A DNA stretch of 40,441 nucleotides from Spirochaetota bacterium (GCA_003246895.1 QKCL01000070.1:1-40441), one strand, 5' to 3'; positions 29,060 to 37,044 are shown, counted from the first letter of the stretch. Numbers and translations: made by a program. Notes: generated by a model not told the origin, from the sequence alone.

Positions 29060-29539
29060 TCAATCTCCGGATCTGTTTTTTAGATAAACTGCAAGCCCCG
29101 AAAAGAACCGTTTAAGAATCTGATCTCCGCATGGTTTAAAATGCTTGTGCCCCTTTTTTCTGAAAAGTGCGGAGAGTTCATGCTTTGAAAGTTCGAAACC
29201 ACCAAACGTGAATACCTCAAGCATATCACTCTCCCTGAAGTCCATGGCTATACGGAGTTTTCTCAGCACCACATTGTTATCCATGGCTCCTCCGGGCTTA
29301 TGCTTCAGGCCTTCAGGATTTTCAGGAACACCCCTGTAATTTATTATAAGCCCGTCCAGGAACATTTCCAGTTCCCGGTCCGTACACTTACGATAGCCCT
29401 CTTCCTCCTCCTTTTTCATAATGGAGGAAACTTCGGATGGCGCAATTCCATGGCCCGAAAGCTTGAATATCGCAGACATTGTATTTCCTGACATGTCAAG
29501 GGCATACCTGAGTCTTCTGAGTATATCATTATTCAGCAT
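29060..29539 (-). CDS. DUF1456 (YehS-like) duplicated-domain protein
   Basis: 159 residues made of two copies of one small alpha-helical domain: about 1-70 (NNDILRRLRYALDMS, LSGHGIAPSEVSSIM, ELEMFLDGLII) and 88-155 (NNVVLRKLRIAMDFR, FGGFELSKHELSALF, ILKRFFSGLAVYL). This is the DUF1456/YehS layout. Its biochemical role is unknown; the family is cytoplasmic. The gene begins four bases after the RRM gene, so it is the third gene of an operon with DUF2293 and an RNA-binding protein, which may hint at a role with RNA. That is inference from position. Confidence 0.85.
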   Translation of the reverse strand: MLNNDILRRLRYALDMSGNTMSAIFKLSGHGIAPSEVSSIMKKEEEEGYRKCTDRELEMFLDGLIINYRGVPENPEGLKHKPGGAMDNNVVLRKLRIAMDFRESDMLEVFTFGGFELSKHELSALFRKKGHKHFKPCGDQILKRFFSGLAVYLKNRSGD

Positions 29540-29543
29540 GATT

Positions 29544-30458
29544 CTATCCCTTTTTCCTTCCTGAAGGCCGTCCTGTCTGCCTGTTTACAGAACCGCTGAC
29601 CCGGCGCGGACGCTGATTTCTTTCATATCCGTCACCTGAGAATTCCCTGTCCCTTCTGTCTTTTCTGTTGTCACCATGACCGGATCTTTCCCCTTTCAGC
29701 ACCCGTTCAGAAAAATTCTGTGTACCACGGGATCCGCGTTCAGGCCTGCTCTCCCTTCCTTCACGGTCATCATTGTATCTGCCTTCCTTTCTGAATCCGG
29801 ATCCATGCTTTTTACCGGACTGAGCATGATCATCTCTCCTGCCTTTACCGAAACCTTCTCTTCTCCGTGAAAAATCGCTGCTGTACTCACTGCTACTTCC
29901 ATGAGAACGCCCGCCGGAATATTTATTTCTGCTTCTGTCAGAAGATCCCTGTCCCTCACCGGATTCCTCACTGTTTTTGTATCTTCCTGCGTTTCCTGAA
30001 AACCTTCCGGAACCGGAATGTTCCCTTTCTGTTTCAGAACCGGTATCTCTGCCCCTGAAACCGGGCTTCTTCATTCTGCTTCCGTATTTGGATTCCCAGT
30101 GTTCCCTGTCGCTCTTCTTCTTCTCGGCACGCTCTTTAATTTCCCTGGCCTTTTTGACCTTTTCCCTGTGAATGTTTTCACCATCTTCGGTATATCTCTT
30201 TATTGTGTTCTTTTTTGCGGCACCGGGCCTGAGTTTGAGGCTCACCCTGATATTACGTCCGTAGAGTTTTCTGCCATCAAGCAGTTCCACTGCCTTTTCT
30301 GCCTCCTCAGGCGTTGACATTGTTACAAAGGCTATCCCCTTCTTCTTTTTCTTGATTACCACACTTTCGACATTTCCGGCTTCCGAACAGATAGAACGGA
30401 TTTCACCTTCCGCCATATCAAAGTTTAGATTGCCCATGAATATTTCCCTGTTTTTCAT
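29544..30458 (-). CDS. RRM RNA-binding protein with long R/S/G-rich disordered tail
   Basis: 304 residues. An N-terminal RNA recognition motif (about 3-75) has RNP2 IFMGNL and RNP1 KGIAFVTM, as in bacterial Rbp-type proteins. After a basic helical stretch (80-125) comes a tail of about 180 residues made of R, S, G, E, D and K with hardly any hydrophobic residues (GGRSHGSSSEYSS, for example). Bacterial RRM proteins usually have only a short glycine tail, so this one is unusual. It should bind single-stranded RNA; the tail may add RNA affinity or drive condensation. The ATG directly follows the DUF2293 stop codon (TAAATG), so the two are coupled. Confidence 0.88.
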   Translation of the reverse strand: MKNREIFMGNLNFDMAEGEIRSICSEAGNVESVVIKKKKKGIAFVTMSTPEEAEKAVELLDGRKLYGRNIRVSLKLRPGAAKKNTIKRYTEDGENIHREKVKKAREIKERAEKKKSDREHWESKYGSRMKKPGFRGRDTGSETEREHSGSGRFSGNAGRYKNSEESGEGQGSSDRSRNKYSGGRSHGSSSEYSSDFSRRREGFGKGRRDDHAQSGKKHGSGFRKEGRYNDDREGRESRPERGSRGTQNFSERVLKGERSGHGDNRKDRRDREFSGDGYERNQRPRRVSGSVNRQTGRPSGRKKG

Positions 30459-31166
30459 TTACATACCTGTTCCATTTATCATGCTTTTATTTTCTGTTAA
30501 GTTATCAATTGCCGTTTTAAGCGGACACTTCGGAGACGGATCATCACCGCGTCTGTAGCTTTCAAGCACTTCAGACGATTTCTTCGCAAGGAGCCTTCGT
30601 GTTTCACGCCGCATGCCCTTTATTCGCGGTATAGTCATGGTATCGTAAGCCGTTGTTTTATGACGCATCCAGGCGATTACGGCCCTTGACGCCCTCTCCT
30701 GCACAGGAATCATTTCTGTGCGTGCAACGGTTCCGCTCCCCACTGGCACCGCGTGTTCCGTGACAGCTCCGGCGAATATCTCCTCCATTTCCCTGAACTT
30801 CATATGAAAAGAAAGAAATTTTTTTACCTCTTCATAAAAAAGAATCCTGTAGGCCTCCTGCTTTTTCTGCCGGTATCTCCGCCCGGACTCGAGCCTGCTC
30901 TGATATTCCATGCCGGACCTCATGGCACGGACATCTTCAACGGCATGTTTTACTATCTCCTCCGGTGCCCATACCCCCTTTGACATGATTCTCCTGCCCT
31001 TTCTGAAAACAACTTTCCAGTACAGGCCCTTTGAAGTAACTTTTCTGGTCACCGCGGCATCACCGGCAGGCAGAAAAATCCAGCCTACCGGAGGAACCGC
31101 CGGCCTGCCCTTCTCATCTGAAAGAACACCATTATTTCCCCAGGTAAGCGTTTTTATATTTTCCAT
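30459..31166 (-). CDS. DUF2293 domain protein
   Basis: About 235 residues from ATG 31166 (GGA six to eight bases upstream; a GTG at 31202 would add twelve). The C-terminal region around residues 165-220 carries the DUF2293 pattern: RAVIAWMRHKTTAYDTM, followed by IKGMRRETRRLLAKKSSEVL. The N-terminal part (GWIFLPAGDAAVTRKV, KGLYWKVVFRKGRR) is basic and not recognised. No catalytic motif is apparent, and the high lysine and arginine content suggests nucleic-acid contact. It is the first gene of the operon with the RRM and DUF1456 genes. Confidence 0.75.
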   Translation of the reverse strand: MENIKTLTWGNNGVLSDEKGRPAVPPVGWIFLPAGDAAVTRKVTSKGLYWKVVFRKGRRIMSKGVWAPEEIVKHAVEDVRAMRSGMEYQSRLESGRRYRQKKQEAYRILFYEEVKKFLSFHMKFREMEEIFAGAVTEHAVPVGSGTVARTEMIPVQERASRAVIAWMRHKTTAYDTMTIPRIKGMRRETRRLLAKKSSEVLESYRRGDDPSPKCPLKTAIDNLTENKSMINGTGM

Positions 31167-31314
31167 ATTTTTTCCAAAGATTTCCCTGATCAGAATATAC
31201 ACTAAAAATCTGACTGATAAAATTTCAAATTGCCATTTTTAAATGGGACTGATAAAAAACAATATCTTTTGTGCAACAGAGCATTATTATATTCAAAAAA
31301 TAAGGAGAAACCCC

Positions 31315-31521
31315 ATGCCATTTGTAAACATAAAAGTAACCGGCGGAAACGAAGCCCCCAGTGCCGAACAGAAAGCCCAGCTTATCAAAGGTGTAACGGA
31401 CCTCCTTGTCAAGGTGCTTGGAAAAAATCCGGCCACCACAGTTGTGGTAATTGAGGAGGTGGAGATGGATAACTGGGGTATCGAAGGGAAAACCGTTACA
31501 GAAATAAGATCCGGGAAATAA
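31315..31521 (+). CDS. 4-oxalocrotonate tautomerase family enzyme
   Basis: 68 residues beginning MPFVNIKV: once the methionine is removed, proline is the N-terminal catalytic base of this family. The later pattern TVVVIEEVEMDNWGIEG is typical. AAGGAG eight bases before ATG 31315 fixes the start. The enzymes work as hexamers in the cytoplasm on 2-oxo-enol compounds or related electrophiles; the natural substrate here is unknown. It stands alone, divergent from the DUF2293 operon. In the leader region an 11-base direct repeat (GACTGATAAAA at 31212 and 31247) flanks a small palindrome CCATTTTTAAATGG. Confidence 0.88.
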   Translation: MPFVNIKVTGGNEAPSAEQKAQLIKGVTDLLVKVLGKNPATTVVVIEEVEMDNWGIEGKTVTEIRSGK

Positions 31522-31609
31522 ATGCTTCAAACCGCCTGGCCTCTGAATTTGTAATAAATAGCTGAATAGAGCCTGCAGTACTGTTCCAGGGCCTTTAAAA
31601 TGTATTTTA

Positions 31610-31969
31610 TCAGCATATTGAATCTATTGTCTGAAGCAGGTCCTCAAACCTGTAGGGCTTGTTCAGATATCTGAGAATATTTGCCTCCGAGGCTCTCTCC
31701 TGTGTGGAGGAATCATTTGATGCAGTGGTTATTATGACAGGAATAAATTTTGACCTGTGAATCTCCTTCACAGCCTCAATGCCGTCAATTTCATCTTCCA
31801 GATATATGTCCACTATCATTAAATCAGGGTCATTTTCAAAGGCGCATCTTATTGTGTCTCTGCCTGTTTTTGAAATACAGCAGACCCTGTATCCGCAGCA
31901 TTCAAGCTTCTTTCTGGTAACAGTTGCCACAAGGAGTTCATCTTCGGCTATGAGTATTTTTTTAACCAT
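31610..31969 (-). CDS. Stand-alone response regulator receiver
   Basis: 119 residues, one receiver domain and nothing else. The acidic pocket is AEDE, the phospho-aspartate lies in LMIVDIYLEDEIDG, and the conserved lysine in LNKPYRFEDLL. The long loop after the aspartate (YLEDEIDGIEAVKEI) is typical of receivers that work with HisKA_2 kinases. AAGGAGG lies seven bases before ATG 31969, inside the end of the kinase gene (22-base overlap), so the pair is co-translated. With no output domain it probably passes the signal on by phosphotransfer or protein contact. Confidence 0.9.
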   Translation of the reverse strand: MVKKILIAEDELLVATVTRKKLECCGYRVCCISKTGRDTIRCAFENDPDLMIVDIYLEDEIDGIEAVKEIHRSKFIPVIITTASNDSSTQERASEANILRYLNKPYRFEDLLQTIDSIC

Positions 31970-33210
31970 CGGTCATCCTCCTTATCAACACGGTCAAAAA
32001 CAATGGTATATGCAGTGCCTTTATTGCGGGACAGTTCAACAAATCCGTTAAGCTGCTCCACAAGGACTTCAATGAGCTCATGGCCAAGGCCCCTGGGACT
32101 GGCAATAACCTCATCTGGTATTCCGCAGCCGTTATCCCTGATTTTCATGCAGAATGTGCCTTCATTGAGCTGCAGGATCTGTACAGTAATCACTCCGTTA
32201 GATATATCATTGAAGGCATGTTTTATGGAATTAGTCACTATCTCATTAATAATTAGCCCCACTGTTACGGCAGTATCAATATTTACTATGAGGCGGTCAT
32301 CGATATTTACTTCCCACCTGTAGTTGTTCCTCTTGTCGTGAAATGTAATCTCAAGGTTATTCATGAGCATTTCTGTGTACTCTTTCACACTGACCCTCTC
32401 AAAATTCCCCGATTTATAGAGAATATTATGGAGAATACCCATGGACTGTATTCTGGTCTTTATGCTCCGGAATCTGGAATGTATCATGTCTCCGGTTTCA
32501 TTCATTGCCTGGAGATCAATGAGGCTTATTATAATCTGGAGATTGTTTTTTACCCGGTGATGCACTTCACTTAACAGCAGATCCTTTTCTCTCAGGGATT
32601 TTTCAAGCTGCCTGTTTACACTGTTCAGGGCAGCTATGGTTGTTTCCAGTTTCTCATGAGATTCTTCGAGTTCCCTTGACTTTAAAATCAGATCTTCCAG
32701 ATCCTTCTCAATACTGTCCCTGATTACAGTAATGAGGGAGATATATGATTCAGAATAAAAATTTTCACATGAATCGAGCACACATATTGTGCCGAAGACC
32801 TCACCGTCAGGCCAGAGTACAGGCAGTCCCATGTAGGAGATCATTCCAAGTTTTATGTCAGGATTCCTGTCCCATGCAGGATCCTTTTCTGCATCAGGAA
32901 CAATAAGCATCTCCCCACTTCCCATTACAGTTTCACAGTAGAGGCCCATATTAAGTTTTTCAGAATCACCGGGAGAATAGGGATTGCCCTCTGTCCTGCT
33001 TGAGATGAATACACTTATTCTTTCCTCCCCCACAGACATGATAAGAGCGGCAGGGATATTGAAGCACCCGGCAATGGAATCTATAATTCCCTGCCATTTA
33101 TCCTGTATATGCCGGCTCACTTCAGGCTTTGACCGGGATGTAACAGGAATTCTTACGGGGAAGGCCTCCCCCGAGACCTTCACTCTGGCATAACCTTGTT
33201 CTGAAACCAT
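31948..33210 (-). CDS. GAF sensor histidine kinase of the HisKA_2 family
   Basis: 420 residues from ATG 33210, chosen because GGAG is six bases upstream; ATG 33243 has no ribosome site. A GAF domain (about 30-180, CFNIPAALIMSVGEERISVF) with no membrane segment is followed by a coiled coil and the HisKA_2 dimerisation domain, with the histidine pair at 217-218 in SEVHHRVKNNLQI. The ATPase domain has INEIVTNSIKHAF and DNGCGIPDE. GAF plus HisKA_2 is seen in many light-, redox- or stress-sensing soluble kinases; the cofactor is not evident. The cognate receiver gene overlaps its end. Confidence 0.9.
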   Translation of the reverse strand: MVSEQGYARVKVSGEAFPVRIPVTSRSKPEVSRHIQDKWQGIIDSIAGCFNIPAALIMSVGEERISVFISSRTEGNPYSPGDSEKLNMGLYCETVMGSGEMLIVPDAEKDPAWDRNPDIKLGMISYMGLPVLWPDGEVFGTICVLDSCENFYSESYISLITVIRDSIEKDLEDLILKSRELEESHEKLETTIAALNSVNRQLEKSLREKDLLLSEVHHRVKNNLQIIISLIDLQAMNETGDMIHSRFRSIKTRIQSMGILHNILYKSGNFERVSVKEYTEMLMNNLEITFHDKRNNYRWEVNIDDRLIVNIDTAVTVGLIINEIVTNSIKHAFNDISNGVITVQILQLNEGTFCMKIRDNGCGIPDEVIASPRGLGHELIEVLVEQLNGFVELSRNKGTAYTIVFDRVDKEDDRWLKKYS

Positions 33211-33266
33211 TTCTTTCTCCAACCTGAACTTTAAAAACTCCATAAAACCGGTGCGAAAACAGTATC

Positions 33267-33295
33267 AAAATAGCGATTGTACACATACTATTCAA
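33267..33295 (-). promoter_or_regulatory. Candidate promoter of the HisKA_2 kinase operon
   Basis: On the minus strand TTGAAT (33295-33290) and TATTTT (33272-33267) are exactly 17 bases apart, giving a leader of about 50 bases to ATG 33210. The remainder of the gap to 33620 holds no gene I can support. It has a 6-bp hairpin CGGGAC...GTCCCG near 33380-33400 and a small stem (33543-33562) ahead of rsgA. Confidence 0.5.
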
Positions 33296-33620
33296 AAAAA
33301 AAGTCTTATTCCGCCTCTACCATGAAATTAAATATATTTGAAGGAGATTAGATACCCAAAACAAAATAACATACTATAAACGGGACTTCATTCCCGTCCC
33401 GGCCGCCTCTAAACAATAATTTTCCATTAAAGATCCCTGTTGAAGAAAATTTCTTGAATTTCCTTTGGCATTATTTATAGTAAAAGCAAAATTATACAGA
33501 TGGAGTCTTTTTGAAAAATCTTCCTTTAGAAATGGATATTGCGTGCTGCCGGAGGGCAGTGCAGAGATGATTTGATCTTTCCTGCCTTCTGTTTCCGTAA
33601 ACAAATACAGGAGGATAGAA

Positions 33621-34700
33621 ATGGTAAATCTTGCAGATTACGGCTTTGATGATTTTTTCAGATCCCAGGCCGAAGAATACAAAAATCTGATGCCCGGCAG
33701 AGTTACGGGCCAGCATAAAAACAGCTACAATGTAATTACAGCCCAAGGCGCAACAGCCGCTGAACTTTCCGGCAGGTTTCTCTATGTCTCGGAAAAGGAC
33801 GAATACCCTGTTGTGGGAGATTTCGTCATGCTCATTCACGGGGAGGGTGTTTCAATAATACACCAGTGCCTTAAAAGGAAAAGCTTTCTTCAGAGAAGGC
33901 AGACCACAGGGGAAAGGGACAAAGGTTCAGCAGTACAGGGTATTGCCGCAAATGTCACAACGGTTTTCATATGCATGTCCCTTGACCGGGACTTCAACAT
34001 ATCACGCCTTGAACGTTACCTATCAGTCACATGGTCATCAAATGCAGTTCCGGTCATAGTACTCACAAAACGCGACATCTGCGGAGATTGGGAACAGAGG
34101 CTTTCGGAAACAGAAAGTGCCGCAAATGGCGCGGATATTCTGGTAACATCTAAAGATGACAGGGAGACAATAGACAGACTGGGCAGTCACATAAGCCCCG
34201 GCACAACTGTCGTCTTTGCCGGATCTTCAGGTGTGGGGAAAACAACTCTCATAAACGCCCTTCTCCAGAGAGAGGCCGGTGAAACAAAAGAAATAAGTTC
34301 ATACGGCAAGGGGCGCCATACCACAACATCAAGGGAGCTCTTTCTTCTTCAGGGGGGAGGCTGCCTCATTGACACACCGGGCATGCGTGAACTTGGAGTG
34401 GACTTCGGCGATATTGAAAAGACTTTTTCTGACATAGAAGGCCTTGCCATACAGTGCAGATTCAGGAACTGCACCCACACGGGTGAGCCTGAATGTGCGG
34501 TGCTGAAGTCAGTCGAAACAGGAGAACTTGACAGGCGGAGGTACGAAAACTATCTGAGGCTCAGGAAGGAATCCCGGTATGACGGACTCAGCTCCAGGGA
34601 AATAGAAAACGAAAAGACCAACACCATGCTCAAAGATATCGGAGGAATGAAGAACATGAAAAAGTTCATCAGGGAGAAGGACAGGCAGAAGGGCCGTTGA
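33621..34700 (+). CDS. rsgA: Ribosome small-subunit-dependent GTPase RsgA
   Basis: 359 residues. An N-terminal OB-fold (about 20-95) is followed by a circularly permuted GTPase domain: TKRD (G4) comes before GSSGVGKTTL (G1, near 200) and DTPGM (G3, near 251). The C-terminal zinc knuckle is complete: C279, C284, H286 and C292 in CRFRNCTHTGEPEC. It assists late maturation of the 30S subunit in the cytoplasm and is GTPase-active on 30S. GGAGG lies before ATG 33621. The gene is monocistronic and followed by a REP-like repeat. Confidence 0.93.
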   Translation: MVNLADYGFDDFFRSQAEEYKNLMPGRVTGQHKNSYNVITAQGATAAELSGRFLYVSEKDEYPVVGDFVMLIHGEGVSIIHQCLKRKSFLQRRQTTGERDKGSAVQGIAANVTTVFICMSLDRDFNISRLERYLSVTWSSNAVPVIVLTKRDICGDWEQRLSETESAANGADILVTSKDDRETIDRLGSHISPGTTVVFAGSSGVGKTTLINALLQREAGETKEISSYGKGRHTTTSRELFLLQGGGCLIDTPGMRELGVDFGDIEKTFSDIEGLAIQCRFRNCTHTGEPECAVLKSVETGELDRRRYENYLRLRKESRYDGLSSREIENEKTNTMLKDIGGMKNMKKFIREKDRQKGR

Positions 34701-34801
34701 TTGTGGAAGATCCCCCTGACATCTGACAACTGTGAAATCCTGTTCAGGGACCTGTAAATGGTCCCGCAAAGAGCAAAGACCTTCGATATGACAAAAGTGC
34801 A

Positions 34802-34879
34802 CTGTCATTCCGAATACCAAGAGGTGAGGAATCTTTTGTAAATGAAGGATAGGATTTCTCACTTCGCTCGAAATGACAG
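34802..34879. repeat. REP/MITE-like imperfect palindrome
   Basis: A 78-base element starts CTGTCATTCCGA and ends TCGAAATGACAG: 12-base terminal inverted repeats with one mismatch. The interior has GAGGAATC and GATTTCTCACTTCG. Elements of this look (TGTCATTTCGA...) are scattered in intergenic DNA of many bacterial genomes; no transposase is encoded. The rest of 34701-34954 shows nothing else clear. Confidence 0.7.
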
Positions 34880-34954
34880 ATACTGTTCAGGATGACAGTA
34901 ACGAGAAAACATTACAAACCATTTGTTGGAAAAAATGTCTTTAGTTTTCCAAAT

Positions 34955-34984
34955 AAAAAAGCGGCCCCCCCAGGGGGCCGCTTT
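34955..34984 (-). terminator. Strong terminator of the nitroreductase-YhdH operon
   Basis: On the minus strand a 9-bp all-GC-type stem (GCGGCCCCC with GGGGGCCGC, 3-base loop, 34981-34961) is followed by six T (34960-34955). It lies about 30 bases after the stop codon at 35015. This is a textbook intrinsic terminator. Confidence 0.9.
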
Positions 34985-35014
34985 CACAATCAACATGGAA
35001 ATTCTTAAGGAGAT

Positions 35015-36031
35015 TCAGGCATTGAGGTTAACTATACGCCTTTTCTTCAGATTTCCCTTTAAAACTGTATCTATTAAAAAATCAAGTTCATCCAGAGTAC
35101 ACTCCACTGCGAGCTCCTCCAGATTGTCACCCTTCCACTCATCTGCCATTCTGCTCCAGGTTTCGAGACGGTAATCCATGGGGCACTCTACAGAGTCTAT
35201 GCCGAAGAGCGTAACACCCCTGAGTATGAATGGAAAAACTGAGGCATAAAAATCTGTTCCTGCTGCATTGCCGCAGGTTGTAACTGAACCGCTGTAGTTT
35301 GTTTCCCTGATGGCAGTGGAAAGAACGTTCCCGCCCACCGTATCTATCACTCCCGCCCATTTTGTCTTAAGCATTGGCCTCTTTGCATCCCCATCAACCT
35401 CTTCCATTGGAATTACATTCTTCGCTCCAATGGAAAGGAGAAACTTCTCATCTTCAGGAAACTCCTTCTCTGGGTTCTCCATTATGCCCGTTACGGCTGT
35501 GACACTGTAACCGGCCTTTGCAAGAAACCTCACGGCATGACTGCCCACACCGCCTCTGGCGCCTGTTACAAGAATTTCCCCGTCATCGGGCTTCACGCTG
35601 CCTGTAACTGTGAGTTTATAAACTGAAAGTGCGGCAGTAAAACCGGCTGTACCGTATATCATTGCTTCCTTAAGGGATAGATTTTCAGGCCTCTTCACAA
35701 CCCAGGCTGCCGGCACCCTTATATACTGCCCGAACCCGCCGGAAGTGTTCATTCCCAGATCGTATCCTGTTACAATTACCTCATCGCCTTTTTTAAAGAA
35801 GAAGGAACCGCTCTCCTCAACAGTGCCGGCGGCATCTATTCCCGGAGTATGGGGAAAGTTTTTTGTTACTCCCCGGTTTCCCCGTGAAGAAAGGGCATCC
35901 TTGTAGTTAAGGGATGAATATTCCACCCTGATGAGAACATCTCCCGCAGGAAGATCAGCAGTATCGAGTTCAGTCACTTTTCCTTTAAATTTATCATTAT
36001 CTTCAGTCACATAATAGGCTCTGTATTTCAT
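35015..36031 (-). CDS. YhdH/AcuI-type quinone oxidoreductase (acrylyl-CoA reductase-like)
   Basis: 338 residues from ATG 36031 (AAGGAT eight bases ahead). This is a medium-chain dehydrogenase/reductase without the zinc ligands. The N-terminal region has SSLNYKDALSSRG and HTPGIDAAGTV, and the Rossmann nucleotide motif is VTGARGGVGSHAVRFL. The family reduces activated double bonds such as acrylyl-CoA using NADPH. It lies 16 bases after the nitroreductase gene in one operon, apparently controlled by the divergent HxlR regulator, so detoxification of electrophiles or quinones is the likely role. Confidence 0.9.
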   Translation of the reverse strand: MKYRAYYVTEDNDKFKGKVTELDTADLPAGDVLIRVEYSSLNYKDALSSRGNRGVTKNFPHTPGIDAAGTVEESGSFFFKKGDEVIVTGYDLGMNTSGGFGQYIRVPAAWVVKRPENLSLKEAMIYGTAGFTAALSVYKLTVTGSVKPDDGEILVTGARGGVGSHAVRFLAKAGYSVTAVTGIMENPEKEFPEDEKFLLSIGAKNVIPMEEVDGDAKRPMLKTKWAGVIDTVGGNVLSTAIRETNYSGSVTTCGNAAGTDFYASVFPFILRGVTLFGIDSVECPMDYRLETWSRMADEWKGDNLEELAVECTLDELDFLIDTVLKGNLKKRRIVNLNA

Positions 36032-36047
36032 AATTATATCCTTCGTA

Positions 36048-36563
36048 TTACTTCTGCCACTTCTCTTCATGTATGAGAGACCTGTCAAAGCGCTCAGGCT
36101 GATCAGGCTTCTGGTCCGGAATGCCGAAAGCCACTACCCCCATGGGCACAACATTTTCCGGAAGCCCCAGGGTCTTTGAAATAGCGGCTTTTCTCTCTTC
36201 AACAGGATGAACTCCAAGCCACACAGAACCTATGCCCATGCTGTGTGAGGAAAGAAGCATATTCTGGACAGCCGCTGCACAGTCCTGGACCCAGTATCCT
36301 GGAAACTTCTCCTTTGAAAGATCGGCACATACAACAACTCCGAAAGCCGCATCAGCCAGCATCTTCCCGTGGGGCAGGCTTTCACAGACCGCCTTTTTCA
36401 TTTCACTGCTTTTTATTATAATAAACTCCCATGGCCGCTGATTTCCGGCACTTGGTGCATACATGGCTGCCTTCAGTATTTCATCTATATCGTTCTGAGG
36501 AATTTCACTGTCTCTATACTTTCTTATGCTTCTTCTTTCAAGAATCGCCTTCATTGTATCCAT
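36048..36563 (-). CDS. Nitroreductase family FMN oxidoreductase
   Basis: 171 residues. The start IxERRSIRKYRD and the FMN pocket YAPSAGNQRPWEF are hallmarks of the family; the end has GxVAFGIPDQKP. At this short length it resembles the NfnB/NADH-oxidase-like compact members. It should use NAD(P)H to reduce nitro compounds or quinones as an FMN dimer in the cytoplasm. AGGAGA precedes ATG 36563. First gene of the operon with the YhdH-type reductase; divergent from hxlR. Confidence 0.92.
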   Translation of the reverse strand: MDTMKAILERRSIRKYRDSEIPQNDIDEILKAAMYAPSAGNQRPWEFIIIKSSEMKKAVCESLPHGKMLADAAFGVVVCADLSKEKFPGYWVQDCAAAVQNMLLSSHSMGIGSVWLGVHPVEERKAAISKTLGLPENVVPMGVVAFGIPDQKPDQPERFDRSLIHEEKWQK

Positions 36564-36613
36564 GGCATCTTCTCCTACATGAAATACACAGTATCTGTAT
36601 ATATTAATTATTC

Positions 36614-36655
36614 AAGTACTTTTCTTTCAGGATAGTACTTACCAAAAAGTACTAT
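36614..36655. promoter_or_regulatory. HxlR-type operator between nitroreductase and hxlR
   Basis: A perfect 9-bp inverted repeat, ATAGTACTT (36632-36640) and AAGTACTAT (36647-36655), has a 6-base spacer. A third box, AAGTACTT, is at 36614-36621. The AGTACT core resembles the sites bound by the YodB/CatR members of the HxlR family. The palindrome sits just upstream of the hxlR -35, and the third box lies on the nitroreductase side, so both directions could be repressed. Confidence 0.7.
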
Positions 36656-36670
36656 TTAGAACTTTTTATA

Positions 36671-36698
36671 TTGACAGCAGAGGGTTTACGGCTAAGAA
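36671..36698 (+). promoter_or_regulatory. hxlR promoter, probably giving a leaderless message
   Basis: TTGACA (36671-36676) and TAAGAA (36693-36698) are 16 bases apart. Transcription would begin at about 36705, directly at ATG 36706. No Shine-Dalgarno is present, in agreement with a leaderless mRNA. Confidence 0.5.
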
Positions 36699-36705
36699 TA
36701 CCTGT

Positions 36706-37044
36706 ATGTCAAAAAAAGAAATCACATACAGGGGAAAAACCTATACCTGCAACATAGAACTGTGCCTGGACCTCATCGGAGGCAAATGGAAGGCCCTGGT
36801 TCTTTTTCATCTCATAAAGGTACCCAGAAGATCCGGAGACCTGAAGCGCCTTCTCCCGGGGATTTCGGACAAGATGTTTACGCAGACAGTACGGCAGCTT
36901 GAGGAGGATGAACTCATTGCAAGGGAAGTGTACCCCGTTGTGCCGCCGAGAGTTGAATATTCACTTAGCCGGAAGGGAAAGACTCTTGTTCCTGTACTGA
37001 AAAAAATGTGCGCATGGGGGGAGGAATTTCTTCAACAGGATTAA
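36706..37044 (+). CDS. HxlR family redox/electrophile-sensing repressor
   Basis: 112 residues, all of it the HxlR winged helix. The conserved cysteine C15 precedes the family's GGKWKALVLFHL motif by the usual distance (C15 to W28), and a second cysteine, C20, is near. The recognition part is ISDKMFTQTVRQLEEDELI and the wing is VYPVVPPRVEYSLS. In the related YodB and HypR, the equivalent cysteine reacts with quinones, diamide or disulfide stress and releases DNA. Divergent from the nitroreductase operon across a palindromic operator, so self-regulation and control of that operon are expected. Confidence 0.9.
   Translation: MSKKEITYRGKTYTCNIELCLDLIGGKWKALVLFHLIKVPRRSGDLKRLLPGISDKMFTQTVRQLEEDELIAREVYPVVPPRVEYSLSRKGKTLVPVLKKMCAWGEEFLQQD

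Noticed and set aside
33374-33604. Minus-strand frame between the kinase and rsgA
   Set aside because: No ribosome site, no recognisable domain, and it runs through the upstream region of rsgA with low-complexity composition.
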